From Alnus glutinosa (taxonomy: Eukaryota > Streptophyta > Magnoliopsida > Fagales > Betulaceae): a DNA stretch of 64,000 nucleotides. The position numbers and the translations under genes are program-made. Numbering within the stretch: the stretch's first letter is position 1; every line of letters starts with the position of its first letter. The notes below the pieces were generated by a model. That model did no database searches and was not told where the DNA came from. It was given only the letters and a program-made list of their open reading frames with translations. Shown here piece after piece: positions 37,548-52,500 of the stretch. The stretch is taken from NCBI RefSeq assembly GCF_958979055.1, contig NC_084886.1, positions 1,755,001-1,819,000 on the forward strand, read 5' to 3'.

Positions 37548-38060
37548 AACAGAATTGAGCAGCCAGAGAGCTGCTGCAATTGCCCTTTGAAAAATAAGTA
37601 ATCTGAAAGAAGGGTGAGTGTGGGAGAGAGGTGTTTGCTTTTATGCGTACAGACAAGTTTTATCAATTTGCATTACAGAACACCCCATATTTTGATCCAA
37701 AAACACAATTACAGCCAATAAGAAACAACCTTATATTTTGCCGACGGGGACAATATTTTGCAAGCCAGTCCGAGTGCTCTTCCCCCCTTCATACATTCGA
37801 AAGCAGAGTCCAAAAATGTGTAAAAATGTATAAGTAATCCGCATAATTACATTATCAAGAACTCACATTTGCACTGTTTATGAAAATCAGAAACACTAGG
37901 GCTGACCCAAGGATTCTTTTTACACCACAAAGAATGTCACTCTATGACTCAGAAGAGTGAGGAGGGTGTCATCCGGTATCTAGCTTTGTTCCTTTAAGGC
38001 CTTCCACCATGTGAAGAAATGATAATGAATATACAAAGTTACAAAAGCAGGCTCCCGAGA

Positions 38061-41000
38061 TCATCTTCTCCTTCGCCACCAGTCTGGGACTTTCAACCTC
38101 CGGCTTCTATGTACAGCAAGTTTGACCTCAGGAAGCTTATGTTTTATCTGCCTCCATAGCATGTTGACTGCGTCCTCTTTTTTTGGGGGGTACTGAAATT
38201 CGTAATGATGAGAGATGTTCTTAAGCCGCTTCCACATATCAATCCATCTCTCTTTTGGAAATCTCCGGAGCTGATTAACCATGTAACCAGGTTCCAGTGC
38301 CTCTTTGAAAGAGAAGAATATAGAGAACTGGGTGTAGTCAATTTCATCCTCAAATGGGAGCTCAATTTGATCACTTACAATGACAGGAACACAGTGGCTC
38401 ACGATGGCATCAAACAGACGACAAGATGAAGGCGTGTCTCCCGCAGGATGCAGACAGAACTTTGATGAACGCATTCCTTGTGAAGACTAGTATAACAGGA
38501 GATGAAAGAAATGAGAAAGACGGGAAATTATGCAAGCAAACACATTTAGATTGTTGACTAGAATACTCTTATTAATGCAAAGTCAGAACTTTTGCTTTTG
38601 GGGATTCCATTATGTTTCAGTAAAGAAAAAAATTATGATTTCAAAGCCCCTTAAATTTGGTCCTTCAACATGGTGAAATATATCTTTCAATCGTTCCTCT
38701 TTCCATACAGGAACGTTTTCCATGGAATCATGGTTAGAGATATATGTGGCAAACATTGCATGGTGTTGAATTTTCCATTTAGCAACTTTCATCCAGATAT
38801 TCAGTTAGAAATTAGAAGAAGCAAGCTATGTGTCAATAAGACAGCATCAATGGATGATTAAGAAGCAAGTAAGAAACTTTTGACAAAATCACTGCATCTT
38901 CTTTCTAAAGGTTAGAAATAGTATGTATCATCTATATTCTATGACCAAGATATGCAAATAAAAATGTCACTTGTAGGTTATCTATTAATCAACTACATAC
39001 CGCTCTTATATTTTCACCTGTGGCAACACTCCGCTCATAGTGAACATCATCATAACCAGCTAATATCTTTGCCAATTTAACACGAACAATGCCTTCCTGC
39101 AACAAAACAAGACCCAGGTAAATCAACTGTAGTTTCATATGTGAAGCTTAAGAAATGGATGCTTATAATTCAAACGAAATTCAATTTAACGCACATCTTT
39201 CCTGAATGTCCTCCCCCGAAAGAAAAGAAGTGTGGTGCGAGATTCATATGGGTCTGGAGTGTCATCATCTGTAAATGAATCCACGACATGCACATACGGG
39301 GACACCACATCTTTGCTCAGATTTGACATGATTCTAGAGTGGCGGCCGAAATCTACAACAATCTGAATAGATGCATTCACCTGTTCTCGTAGAAATCTGA
39401 ATGCATTGGGATGTGTCATAGGAATCACATGGTCTCTGCCTCCAGACCGTTGCCAGTATTTGGATTGCCGCAATAATTTCAGTAAATCAATCTGAAATCA
39501 GAAGCAACCCATACTGAACTGTAAACAAAAATGCATAGGTTCAAAAAAGGCGTAGCATTTGAAACATATTTTTGTCCCGTGTAACATTGATGTGAAAAAA
39601 GAGATGACATCAGAGGCAGAACTCCAGAAAACTGATCAAGTGATGTGCAAAGAAAATGAGCAGCATTACATAAAAAAAATAATAAAAAAAAAATAAAAAA
39701 AAAATTAATAGGTAAAACAAAATGAATTTCAACTAATACAAACCGCTAAGCCATTGGTAATTTGGTCATAACTGCCCTGTAACTGGTGAATTATCAACCA
39801 ATTGCTGAAAAACACAGTCAACTGGTCCACACATGGTTTTCCTCATATATAGTCAAAGAAAAGCTAGAGATGTTTTTAAAACGTGGCCAACGAAATCATT
39901 TGCTATCGACCCTTTTTGCAACTATGTCCATCAAAGGCCACCTATTGAACTTCCAACAAAATGAATGGTGAACAAACTTGTCTTATAAAGCAAATCCCAG
40001 TGGACAGATAATTGCAGAAACTTTTGCATGTCGAAAAATCAAATGTATTGCTTACCAAATAAGGTGAATGGAATGTGATGTTCGATAAGCCACCAAGTCG
40101 AAACTATCCTATGCTACAACAGTACAACCCGTGGGTTCCCAATCATAAGCAATTCCTTCAATATGTCACTTCTGTTAAATGACTGAATAAAAAAATCCAA
40201 ACTAGCATAAAATTCTCGTAGTCTGTCCAGATATTTTGAAGCTTGCTTCTTGTTTCATCCAACAATAGTGTGCCTAAGAAAATCATCAATTCTCTTAGTA
40301 TCCAAAAGATTACTCATTCTCCCACTTTTCAGATCAGTTCCTTAGCAAATCGAGGACAAAGATGTTTAAAGTTTTACAAGCTCGGCAGAGTGTTTATGTT
40401 AAAACAATCAAGCTTAATCCAATGCAAAAGAAAATAGAAATCAACCAAACAAAGCTAAGGGCCCACCCAAAAACTAAGCAAAAGCACCCAATTCAATGCA
40501 ATTAACTACAAAGCCCAACGCCCATATTTCCCAATTCCCCAATATCAATTCACTAAACCCATAAACAAACACAAAAATCCAAAAAAAAAAAAAAACCACG
40601 AAGAAACCGGGTCAAGTACCTGCAATTGGCGATCAATCTGGGTCTCCGGATCCGTCATGGTGTGCCCGTGGGTGTTGAAGCTGAGCGAAGAGAAAAACGG
40701 CACGAAGAACGCGTCGGCCATTTCCGGATCGGAAACCCTAATGGCCTCTCTCTCCTCGGCGCCACCGTCTGCTTCGTACAGAATCGATCCCATCATCCAG
40801 TACTCCACGCTGTGCTGCCTCTTCAGGCCCGAATTCCTGGGCCACGGTGGCCAGCTACGGCCCGTCACCGGGGTTTGGTCCAGGTTCCGGCGGTCCAGCA
40901 TGCCCACGTTGTACCGGCGCGGGAGATCGTACATGTAGACCCGGAGAGGCGGGTTGGTGGTTGCACAGAGGGAGCGCGCACCCGCGGGTGATTGTATCAG

Positions 41001-41102
41001 AGGGAAGAAGTAGGATCTGAAATCGACGGTCCCCATGAAGATAGAGTATGAGATCAGAAGGAGGACAACGAAGATCAGAGAGATTGCGGCTTTTCCGAAC
41101 AT
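38061..41102 (-). CDS. GT47 exostosin-family glycosyltransferase (4 exons, 433 aa)
   Basis: Minus-strand exons 41102-40620, 39491-39195, 39096-39001 and 38486-38061 join in frame with GT-AG borders to 433 residues. The N-terminus is a type II signal anchor (about residues 5-26, [20 protein letters not shown]), as expected for a Golgi enzyme. The exostosin domain starts at [18 protein letters not shown] and includes [40 protein letters not shown] and FFRGRT. It ends with the GT47 signature [20 protein letters not shown] followed by [16 protein letters not shown]. Plant GT47 members build pectic or hemicellulosic cell-wall glycans. The architecture is like the ARAD1-type group, but donor and acceptor are not predictable here. 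Full length, no defects. Confidence 0.9.
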
Positions 41103-43653
41103 TCTCGCAGGTGTTTCCGTTGGTGATGGTGTTGGTGCTGTGGAAGTATTAGGGGCAGTCTCTAGACTCTACTAACTGTCCGTTTTGTTTTGTCACATAA
41201 AAAGAAAAAGAAAAAAACACAGAATTTTTTTTCTTTTTCTCTATCTTTTTTAAGGATACCCCGTTTGGCAAACATTCCCATGGGACTAATGTTTGGTAAA
41301 CAGCTTTACACTATAATTTTGTTTGGGTAATAGTAAAAAGTGGTTGTTGGAATATATAATATAAAAAAATTATATTTTTACTTGTATAAACGAAAAGAAT
41401 TTTTTTTTTTATTATTTTTTTTACTTAGATAGTAATAAATGTGATTGATGTGATATATAAAATAAATATATGATACTTTACAACTTTTGTATAATTTTTT
41501 TACAACTCTAATAACTTTTTTTATGATCAATTATTGCATATTTATAACCTACATGTAGGAAAACAGATCTAATAGTTACTTTAAAAACAAATTGTTAAAA
41601 TTATATAATAGTTGTATCAAGAATTGTACAATAATCATTTCTTGATAAAATATATGAATATTTTTAATTTGATAATTTTTTTTGAAAAAATCTATTGATA
41701 TTATTGGAATGACAGAAATTTCTTATAAACCAGTTTGTAGGAAATTTCTTATAACTCATATATAAGATTGACATATGTCTCTTAACATTTAAGAATCACG
41801 TATTATTTAAACATATGGGAAATACATATTTTTGTATGAAATTTTTGCACGTCCTAAAATGGCAGAAAAAAGATGGGTATATCTTATCATTCTCATGCAA
41901 CTATTTTGTGTGCAGTGTGCCGCTCTTACACATGTTCAGATATTTAGATGCAATTAAATAGAAAAAATAGGAGAAGAATTAATGGAACTGAAAAAAAAAA
42001 AAAAAAAAAAAAAAGTAACAAGAGGAATTTATTAGATAAATGATTGTTCTACAACTCTCGACATAACTCTTATACAGCTTCAACCGCTTTTTTTCAAACT
42101 AACCATTAAATTTGTTTTCCTACATGTGAGTTCGACATATTCAATGATTGATTTTTTTTAAAAAAAAAAAATTAAATTAAATTATACAGAAATTATAAAC
42201 GTATCATATCTCAATTTATTAACTCAATATTTTTTTTTTTACGAGGTCATCTCAATTTAAGCCTATATTATTCATATTGTCGATTGAGATTCGAATCTCT
42301 AACAAACATAATACTTGGTGAAAGATGACTCAAGTATTGCGTTGGCACATATAATCCTCGTGTGACTGGCAATTTTTTGTTTAATTTTTTTTAAAAGTAA
42401 ATTACCTTTTTCAAGTTGTATTGAATTTATGTTTGCAATGTTAGTTAGTATTAAAAATGAATAAAAATAGAAAAAGAGGTCATTGATAGTAAATTGGTGA
42501 TTATGGTAGTTAGAAATTTAGTGGTGGTTTCTTCAAACAAACAAAATAAATAAATAATATAGTGGTTTGTGCAAAAGCGATGGCGGTCAAGGTTAATGCT
42601 ATAATGAACTCAAACCGGAAAATAGTTTTATCTATTTCATAGTCCATATTAAATTTAACAACATCTAAAGGTGTATGATTGTGTTGCCGTAATAATTTGT
42701 GTAGATACTCTCTAAAAGCTGTGAAGTAAGTATAAATTACTTAATGAGAAATGATACTAATTTCCATAATATAATGATTGCAGATTTATTTAACAATTGC
42801 TTTAAATGTATGTGTATGAATAATGCATATTGTCGTGCAAAAAACAATAATAAGTAAATGTTTGTAAGTTTTTGCTGCAAATGGACTAGGTAAGTTGTTG
42901 CTGCCTATACCAAAAACAATAACAAGTACAAGTTTGTAAGTTGTTGTTGCCAATGTACTAGGTAAGTTGTGGCTACTAGTACTAAAAAAGTTAATAAAAT
43001 ATAGTGTGGGGGTTGTGGCTCCGATAAATAACCGTTAAGATGAATAGAGATTTAATGGCCCTAATACAAGTTAGTATTGAAAGAAGTAATAAAACTTTGA
43101 ATTCAAAAAGTGCCATTTCATCTTATTGTTGCTTTATTGCTTAAGACATATAGTATGTATGTGTTTTGTTGTTATGGGTCATGGAATTCATATATACGTA
43201 TATGGCTGAAGTTGTATTATTTATTAACTCTTCATATGTTTATTTTATTAGTTGCGTTAATGGTTTCCGATTGGAAATAAATCTCTTTAGCTAACATTAT
43301 TATCATATGAAGATGATATTTTCTTAATAAGATACCTAGTGAAATCAGTAGCATCTATATTATTGAAACAATTTACTCACTTAATTGCATATATTATTGT
43401 GATAATGTCTACAATCGCATAGATGGATCTACAAGTATGAAGGAGGAAGATTAGGTCGGCCAGGATTCATATGTCAATCCTGATATCTATGGATGATGAT
43501 ATATGTTGCCTTTTTATGAATACTACTATCTTTAGCTTATCTTTTGCTATGTATCTATTTTTCCTTCCTAGATATTTGTTTGCTACACTGTTCGTGAATG
43601 CTTTATTTTATATTTGCTATTGTGCCGCATGTGGCACTTATATGCAATTAATG
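41103..43653. other. Intergenic DNA between GT47 gene and hAT element
   Basis: AT-rich, no gene. About 41,702-41,815 resembles 28,208-28,320 (ACAGAAATTTCxTAxAAACC ... CATATAAGATTGA), a small dispersed repeat. About 42,845-42,985 has an imperfect tandem repeat of TTTGTAAGTTxTTGxTGCxAA with ACTAGGTAAGTTG. Confidence 0.45.
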
Positions 43654-43661
43654 CTCTAGTG

Positions 43662-43842
43662 TAGAAATGAGCAAAAACTTGCCCCAACCCCCCCCCCCCC
43701 CCAAAAAAAAAAAAACGGTTTTTAGGTTTTTTTTGCGGGTACGGGTTGGATTTTGCCAAACCCGTGTGGGGCGAGGCGGGGCGCGGATTGGGGTTTTAAC
43801 CCCCCCCCAGCACAAGAAAAAAGAACGAAAAAAAAAAAGAAG

Positions 43843-43873
<31 letters not shown>

Positions 43874-44448
43874 CTCTATAAGGTGCCGCACACATCATTT
43901 TTATTTTTTTCTAGAGTCTTCTTCGTATTTTCCAACCCTTGCACCACACAACACCAAAGCTTACCCTTCTAAATGTGGCAAGGAGATGAACTTGAGGGAG
44001 GAACAAAACCCATTGGAAGCATGATTGAGAAAGGCTTGGTTTTCCTGTTCTTCATCTTTTTTCTCCTCATCATTTTCTTTTTGGTCATCTTCTTATTGTT
44101 GTTGCTGGGGTCTTCTTTGTTCAAGAACAATGTGTTGGTGTTTTTAAGATATAGCTCTCGAAACTGGGCTGGGACGTTGTTAATGGAAGGGGTTTTGGGT
44201 TGAATTTCATAGGGGGAGGAAGGGGAAGGAAAAGTGGTGATGACGAGGAGAGAATGAAGAGAAAGGCTGCAAATAAGTAGGTCAAAACCCGCATGGCCCC
44301 GCCCCGCACCGCACCGCACCATCCCCACCCCGCATGGATACAATACATTTTGTGCGGGCCACAGGTGTGATTTCTTGCACCCGCAGGGGTGCGGGGCGGG
44401 GCCAAAAAGGGGGGAAAACCGCCCCCCTCCGTCCTATGCTCACCCCTA
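43662..44448. mobile_element. hAT-like non-autonomous element (787 bp)
   Basis: Terminal inverted repeats TAGAAATGAGCA and TGCTCACCCCTA are flanked by a perfect 8-bp duplication, CTCTAGTG (43,654-43,661 and 44,449-44,456). Both size and ends fit hAT. Subterminal regions are C/G-rich (GCGGGGCGGGGC-like blocks in inverted orientation). The middle (about 43,970-44,220) is of ordinary composition and reads on the minus strand as a basic stretch followed by KPFSIMLPMGFVPPSSSSPC. It may be a captured host gene piece. No transposase. Confidence 0.75.
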
Positions 44449-44456
44449 CTCTAGTG

Positions 44457-45502
44457 TGTATTTATTATGTAAGAACACTTTTATTATATTATTAAATTGG
44501 AGGTTTATACAGTAGCTCTGAAGTGTTAGATGATGGTTACTAATTGTTTTAAATAAGAAGGGAAAAAAAAAATCACTATAAGATTTCATTGTCTCTGATG
44601 TAGTAATGTCACGTGGTTGATCAAATACCACCACTTACGCCATTTTATAAAAAGGCAGGGCGTTATAGGTGGCCAGCCACCTAATGTTGTGTTTAGGGTC
44701 GGTCTCCCCAAGAGTGTCATTAGGGGCAACCGACAACCCCTAAGAAGGTGGTTGAGCATCATTCGAGGGGATGGTCAGACCACTAACTTGAGGCTGGCCA
44801 ACCACCCCCTCATCATTTAAGGATGTGACCAATCATTATAAAAATGTACTACTCCCACCCTTTAAGAGCTCTCCCCCAAAAGTTTATAGTGGTGGTGGAA
44901 GAGGGGAGAGTGGCAGACCAACCCCGCACCTCAAAAGGGTTGGTCGACCACCCCATGAGAATAGTTAGGGTGGTCGTACACTCGTTTGAAGGTGATTGGA
45001 CCATCCCAATCATACCACTCTCTATTCCTTGATCGTTCCTTTAGGGTGGTTGGATCATTTCACCCATTGTTTGAGAGTAAAACGGTGGTTATCCACTCCG
45101 AAAGAAGTAGTCCAATTAATGAAATCTTTGGACTTTCTTTAAAGACTCCATAATGCAATTTGGACAATTCAATTAATCTTTGGAATTGTAGGCGCGTTAA
45201 AAGTGGACCTCAATCCTTAATAATAACCCAAAGAAACTCCTATGTTTTTTTTTTTTTTTTGGTCTTGTTATCAATTATATACCAAAGACATTCGATTTAG
45301 CGAGACTTGACGGGCCTCCATAATAGGGTGTCTTATTCTTTTTGGTCATTTTTGTTTGACATGAAACTCTTAACAATTTTGAAACGGCACGTCACTACAC
45401 AGTCATCTCTCGATCATCTTCATTTCTGTTCCAAACGATGAAATGACAACTAAAAGTCCACGAGTAACTATATAATAATACTTATTATTATTTTATCTAT
45501 AT

Positions 45503-45552
<50 letters not shown>

Positions 45553-46598
45553 GGGCTTGTATTAACAACAAGAAGATTACAAACATAAAAAGAAAATTAC
45601 AACAAGAGAGAAAAGAGTCAAATTTGTAAAAACATAAAAAGAAAATTAGCGAATCCTTATTTTTTAAGATAAAATTTAAAAGCATTTAAATTCTGCTCAA
45701 CAAATTATTAATCCATTTTAGCTAAGAAATTATATATATTTATTAATCTTTAACTATTCACTTGCTCTTTATTTCAACTATTTATTATCATTATTTTATT
45801 TAATTTTTTTTATTGAAAGCGGAGAAAATTAAATAAAGAGCAAGTGAGCACGGCACAAGTCACCAATTTTTATTTTTATTTTTGTTAAATTAGCTAATTG
45901 AATGCGGATAAATTTTCACCTAAATTTGGGTCCGATCATTTGAATTTTCTGACCTAGTTAGGGTGGCCGGGCCATTTCTTGGGGGTCCGGCAACCACCCC
46001 TTTCATCCATTTTTTTTTTTTTTTTAATTTTAATTTTTTTTTTTAAAAAAATTCAATATAAAAAATAAAATTATTATTTAAATTATTATTTCACACAACT
46101 TTTCACAATACCAATCATTATGCACAACTTTTTAAACTTCCAATCATTTATTACCATTAAAAAATAATATTTTTTAATCTCAAAATTCAACACCCAAACA
46201 TATTTTTTTACCTCGAAATTTGTAAATAGAATTAACATTCAATTTTAATTTCAAAAATTTAATACCCAAACGAACATTATCTTTAAAAATAATTTATATA
46301 AAAATAAAATATTAAAAATTTTAGATACCGGCCGGCCAGTCTTCACACTAGGTAGCCCAAGCTCGTAGAAGTGTAGAACACTGAACTAATTTATATATAA
46401 TAATATGTCACAGGACAAACGCGACGTCGCTGGAGTGTGGCTGCATATGTAGCTTTCTACATATCCATGGTTCTATTCTCTTACCTAGTTTCCTACCGAC
46501 TCCACTGACAAAATCCAGCATATACCAAATACACGTGAGTCATCTTCCTCCCTCTCTATTATTGTGGCTTTGGAGGCACCGATCAAGCGAGAAGGAGA
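44457..46598. other. Intergenic DNA upstream of the ERMP1-type gene
   Basis: No gene. GCCACC/GGTGGxC-rich blocks occur at about 44,660-45,090 and 45,960-46,010. A run of about 44 T lies at 45,505-45,548 and AT-rich DNA follows. The last ~200 bp should include the promoter of the plus-strand gene, with no motif I would defend. Confidence 0.45.
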
Positions 46599-49500
46599 AT
46601 GGCGTTGAGGTTGAGTAGAGAGGACGTGCGCGGGTTCAAATTCTTGCTCGCTTTGGCGCTCATGTACGGCCTCATGGCCATGCTGGCCTACTCCGTCCTC
46701 CACATGAAGTTCGTCAAGCCGCTTGGGAACGACGCGCCTCTCGGCCGGTTCTCGGAGGCGAGGGCGGTCGAGCACGTCCGCGTTTTGTCCAAAGAGATCG
46801 ATGGCCGCCAAGTGAGACGAATTCTTTTGGCTCCTTCGGTTTTGATTTTGAAAGGAAACTGTTTTCTTTTTGGATTTCAGAAAGCTTAAGCTCTTCTTGT
46901 TTGCTAAGAATGGTGAATGGAAAAGACAGAGAGCCAAAGAAGTTGATGCTCTGACTCTTTAATTTGTCGCAAAGTTCGGTTTTGAGATTGCGAATTTCAT
47001 TTTCTCAGAGCTCTTGGTTTTTTTTTTTTTTTAAAGTTTAAATTTGTTGCATGGTAAATTAAATTGAATGTTAATTATATTTAATTTGGTTCAAAATTCG
47101 GGTTTAAGATTACGACTTTCATTTTCTTTCAATTTTTCGTAGTTTTGTTTAGCCACCAAAGAAGACCGACTGTGAACCATAAGATAGAAGCTGTTTTTTT
47201 TTTTTTTCAAAAAATTGTTTGGTTGTTTATTAGTATTTGGTTGACAGGAAGGACGTCCTGGTTTGAGAGAAGCTGCTCATTATATCAAAGGCCAGCTGGA
47301 AATGATGAAGGATCGGGCCGGGTCCGATATTAGGTTGGTCTACTGATTTCTAAAATGTTATGAAGTTATGACATTCATTTTCTCTGTGTGTTTTGTTTCG
47401 TTTTGTGTTGAAAGCTGCAAATTAAAGTTCGAGTTGGTCTGGTCTTGTTGTACCCAAGCTGGAGGATTTGGTTGTTTTATTTGAGTTTTAATAGTTTGCA
47501 GTGGTGCCCCAATTGCTTTATTTGCAGAGTAGATATCGAGGAGACTGTTGTTAATGGCTCCTTCAGCATGATATTCTTAGGCTACAGCATCACGCTGGCC
47601 TATAGAAACCACATAAACATTGTAATGAGGTAAGTTTACATTGTTCTGATTGAATTTGTATTGATTGTTGGAATTTGCATTTGTTAATGCTGATTTTGAA
47701 AGCTGTGTATCAATCAGCAATGAAACTACTAGGCCCCAGTCTTGATGTAAAAGATGTTTAGATAGGGATAACCTTTTACATATAAAGAAAGCCATGCGAA
47801 GCTTCATTTTTTGATGCTATTAGGTAAAAGTTTAAATATTGTGGGGAGAAAATGAACCCCTAGAACCCTGTAAAGGAAAAAAGAAAAAGAAAAAGAAAGG
47901 CAGGGGGAATAACTGTCCCTAGAAGCAATCTTGAAAGGTGGTTTAATGGGAGAAAATGACGAAGTGTCTGTACAAAGACTCAAATGATGTACAATTTTTT
48001 AAGTTGGAAGCTTGTAAATTGTACTGCATATAAGAGGAAATTCGCAAGTCTGTGTATCTTATGAGTAAATGAAGAGTTACTTTTTTCCTTAAAAAAAAAA
48101 AGAAAAGAAAGATCTTTCAATTTTTTTTTTTTTGGGTACAAATGTCACTGTGGATTAACTTCAAATAAATGGCAGGATATCATCAGCAGATGCACAAGAC
48201 ACTGACCCGTCACTTTTACTGAACGGCCATTTTGATAGTCCACTCGGTTCCCCAGGTGCTGGTGACTGTGGTTCATGTGTTGGTGGGTACAATGAAAATC
48301 TACACCCAATATAAATATTATACTGGCAATTCTTGCTTGATTGGTTCATATATGGTCTTTTACTTTTTCATTTGTAGCATCGATGCTGGAAGTAGCAAGA
48401 CTCACTGTAGACTCTGGCTGGGTCCCTCCCCGACCTATTGTTTTTCTTTTTAATGGTGCAGAAGAGCTATTTATGTTGGTAAGCCATCATGGTACTGCTT
48501 TGTCTGGAAGCAAAATTATTTTTACTCAGCTATTATTTCTCCCTTCCCTTTTTTCCCTGGCTTGAAAGTTGTATTAAGTACGCAGTTTTCCTGGTGTTCT
48601 GTTGTTTTATTTAGGATTTGCCTCTTTATGTCAGCATCATGCTTGAAAAGGATCCTGGCTATAGAGATGCAAGTAATCAATTATGTAGATGTATTAGTTG
48701 GATTTGTTTGGATTTTAATGTGCTACACCTGTTAAAATACTATTTTGTTGCTACTTCTGTTAAGGAGGGCATATATTACAATTTTGTTTTTTTTTAAATC
48801 AACTGAAGCTGGAACTGCCTCATGCTATCCCCTGATTAAAGTTCCTTTTTCTGGGGTGTGAGTAAATGAGTTTTAATTAGCAAACAGAAATAGGTGTCAC
48901 GGGACCTCCTAAGCACTTCTGCATGAAAAACAAAACCAAGTTAAACAGTAGAACGCCAACCATCACAATTTCTGCTAGCTGATCATATAGTTAATTTGCA
49001 TCTGAAGATTCCTTCTTTTATTTTTATTTTTCCTGCGATTGGCTCTCTCACATACATTTAACTATTTAAGCTTATGAAGTGTTGTTTGTTCACATTTGCT
49101 GTTTCAGGGTTCACATGGCTTCATAAAGACACATAAATGGCGTGATACAGTTGGAGCTTTTATAAATGTGGAAGCATCTGGTAGTGGAGGTCCTGGTAGG
49201 ATATGGTCCAATGCTGATATTATTTTCTGAAAACTTTTAGGTTGTATGCGTAATGTGACTGTGTGCAGGAGTGCTATTCTGCAACTAACTGCTTGGCATA
49301 ACTTTTCCTTTTGGTGGATAACTTAGAGAGAAATCGATGACCTAGAAAACATACAAACCAACAACTAGGATAATTAGATTACAATGTTAGACAAAGAAGA
49401 TCAATCAAAGTTAACTGTATTAACAATAAATATTAACATGTGCTTGATTTCCACTCCTGATTACATGCTTAGTGAAATAGAGGAACGATTAATAAATTGA

Positions 49501-52500
49501 GAATTGTTTTCTTGTTGACAGAGGATAAGCACTTTAATTTCAACATCTCTTCCCATTGTATATTTCTTTTTTGGTGCCATAACACACTGCTGATTATGTG
49601 TTCTTCAATAAACAGACTTAGTTTGCCAATCTGGACCTGGTTCTTGGCCTTCTGATGTCTATGCCCAATCAGCAGTATACCCGATGGCACATAGTGCTGC
49701 TCAGGTTTGTTCTTTATTTATTTTTTGGAATAACTTTCTTATAATCTTAAATTCAAATCTAGGTGGTGTAATTGTCATTTTAATGATTCATGAGGAGCGC
49801 TGAATATCAACTTTCATGATGATGTCAAAACAGTACAGCTTTTTCTCATTTCCGCTTCAACGATTAGTTGCATGATTTTTTTTAATGTGTCAAAAAGTTT
49901 TGCACTGAGGTTGGAGCAATGCATTATATTTACACTCTTTCTTCAACCTCAATTTTATTATTTTCTTTCCTTGTGTGTGTGTGTGCGCGTGTGTGTGCTT
50001 TTATCCCGTTTACATTTTAATGTGCTTTGCCTGCAGTAGTCTTCTGTTTCAACACAACTGATTGAATTGAGGATCTATTTGTTATATGCAGGATGTTTTT
50101 CCTGTTATTCCTGGAGATACAGATTACCGAATATTTTCCCAAGATTATGGCAACATTCCTGGGCTGGATATTATCTTTCTCCTTGGTGGTTATTTTTATC
50201 ATACCTCCTATGATACAATGGAGAGACTATTGTATGCATTACATCTGCTATTTTGGTACAGATTTACTTAATTGGAATCTTTATGTATTTTGTCCTTAAA
50301 CACTTCCTCTTATACATCCAAATGTCTTCAGACCTGGAAGCATCCAAGCACGTGGAGAAAATTTGTTCAGCATGATTAAAGCCTTCACCAATTCTTCTAA
50401 GCTACAAAATGCCCATGATAGAGAATCTTTTGCTGCTACTTCCAATGGATACATGGATGAACGAGCTGTTTTCTTTGATTACTTAACATGGTTCATGGTA
50501 TGCTTTTAATATGTGGTTTATGATCTGATTATGATGCATTAATTGTCTTAAGTGATGAATAATATTGCTCCTTTCTGGTTTTTTTTTGTCATGAATCTTT
50601 CAGATATTCTATTCAAGAAGAATGGCCATGGTACTTCATAGTATTCCTATTGCCATCTTCCTTACTATGCCCTTCTTTTTGTGTTTACTGTATTCTGGAT
50701 CGCGATCTTGGTTTGCAATCTTCTGTGATTTTATGCGAGGTAAATGGTCATCGCTGATTTCTATTTAAAAATCTATGGCTGTCCTTCCATGTTCTTAATT
50801 TTATTATAATATTTTCCTGTTAAGAGTTTTGGTTCTCTACTCTATATTTAATATTTAATGTTGGCATCACTTGGAGATTTTGGATAACTTTGTCAAATTG
50901 TTAATTTTTCAGGAATGCTGTTCCATGCTACTGGGATTATACTTGCAATTATTATTCCGATTTTATTTTCCATCCTAAGGTTGCTGTTCTCTCGGTATGC
51001 GATGAGCTGGTGGGTTGATATATATCTTGATAAACTTTTGTCTTGTTAATATTGTTTTTAATATTAAGCTAACTAGCTTTTTTATTGTCCACGATTTTTT
51101 TTCCCTTTTAATAGGTGTAGGTTAATGAGTTTGAGATACCTTATAATAATTGATAAAACTGTATTTAGTTGTATTTTATTATATTCTATCTCAAGGCACC
51201 TCATTTCAGCCAATGAAACCTGTTGCTATCAATGAAGGAGCTCTTCCTTATACATGATGATTCCTTTCAGTTTCTATGGTTTAACTTGTGACATATTATG
51301 GCTATAAGGAAGTCATGGCTAAATCAAGTGACCTAGTACTTAGTATGTATTATGTCAGGCTTGACCCTGCCTTTAGAGATCTAGTAGGATTCAGTTAAGC
51401 ACAAAGTGATAAAGTACTTGCATGATTCCAAATGATGTATTTAAATAATATGGATTGTTTTTGAATTCCTAGCCGATGTTATGACATCAAACTTCTAGAA
51501 ACCTCTAGAAATCAAACCCCAGCTCTTTGGAGAGCCTCTAGTTCCTTTTGAAGATAAGCTTTTGCACTTTATCAGTGCATTTGCAAGTTTCTTCTTGACA
51601 TGCTGGACTGAAATACAGGTTTGCTCATCCATACTTGGCTTTCATGATGTTTGTCCCTGGTTCACTTGTTGGTCTGTTGATTCCAAGAATTGTTTGGAGT
51701 TGCTTTCCCCTCTCTCAAGCTGTTTCAGTTCCTAAGACATCAAGAGAGGTACACTTCTATTAAATGTTTTTCATATATTCCTAAACTCAGGCCAAGTTTA
51801 TCATATTTTCTTTCATAGAGTTTTTGGGTAATTTACACTTTCCTTCCATAAACTATCATATGTGTATTACTTACTCCCATAAACTTTGACCCGGTGCAAC
51901 TTGGACTCTATTTCGAAGTTCGGTGTTAGTTTGTCTCATTCATCAAATAAGCCGTTAAGTTGGAGCATGTGAAATGACTAAATTGCCCTTGACAAGCATC
52001 CTTATTTTATATATATATAACAGTCGACTCTTTTTTCACATAAATGGAAAATTTAGCAATTTCACATATTTTTCCTTCCAACTTAATCATTGATTTTGAC
52101 CCCCAGAGGGGGGGGGGGTGGGAGGAGGAATTAACTCTGAAACTTTAAAATAGGGTCTAAGTGCTCTGAGTTAAAGTTTAGTGGGTAAAGGTCATAGTTT
52201 ATGGGGAGAGTGTAATTTAGCCTACATTTTTTTTTCTTCCATTTTTATCTTTCTAAGTGCCTTGATGTGCTCTCTCTTTTTTTTTTTGTTGGTAATTTGT
52301 AAATTTCATCAAACTTTGCTGTAGTGGATCTTGCTAAGATTTATCTATTTGGTTATTTCCTCTTAGTGCACATGGTATGCAATGCCAAAGTGTCGGACAT
52401 GCCATTATATTTCAAATTTGACTTAAATCTATTTTGGTGGGATCCTTCCCTGCTTAGAGTTTATAGACCTATTGCAGATGCTTAATGTAGTTGTCTTAGC

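Noticed and set aside
40626..40991. Plus-strand ORFs opposite GT47 exon 1
   Set aside because: Shadows of the real minus-strand exon, caused by its GC-rich composition.
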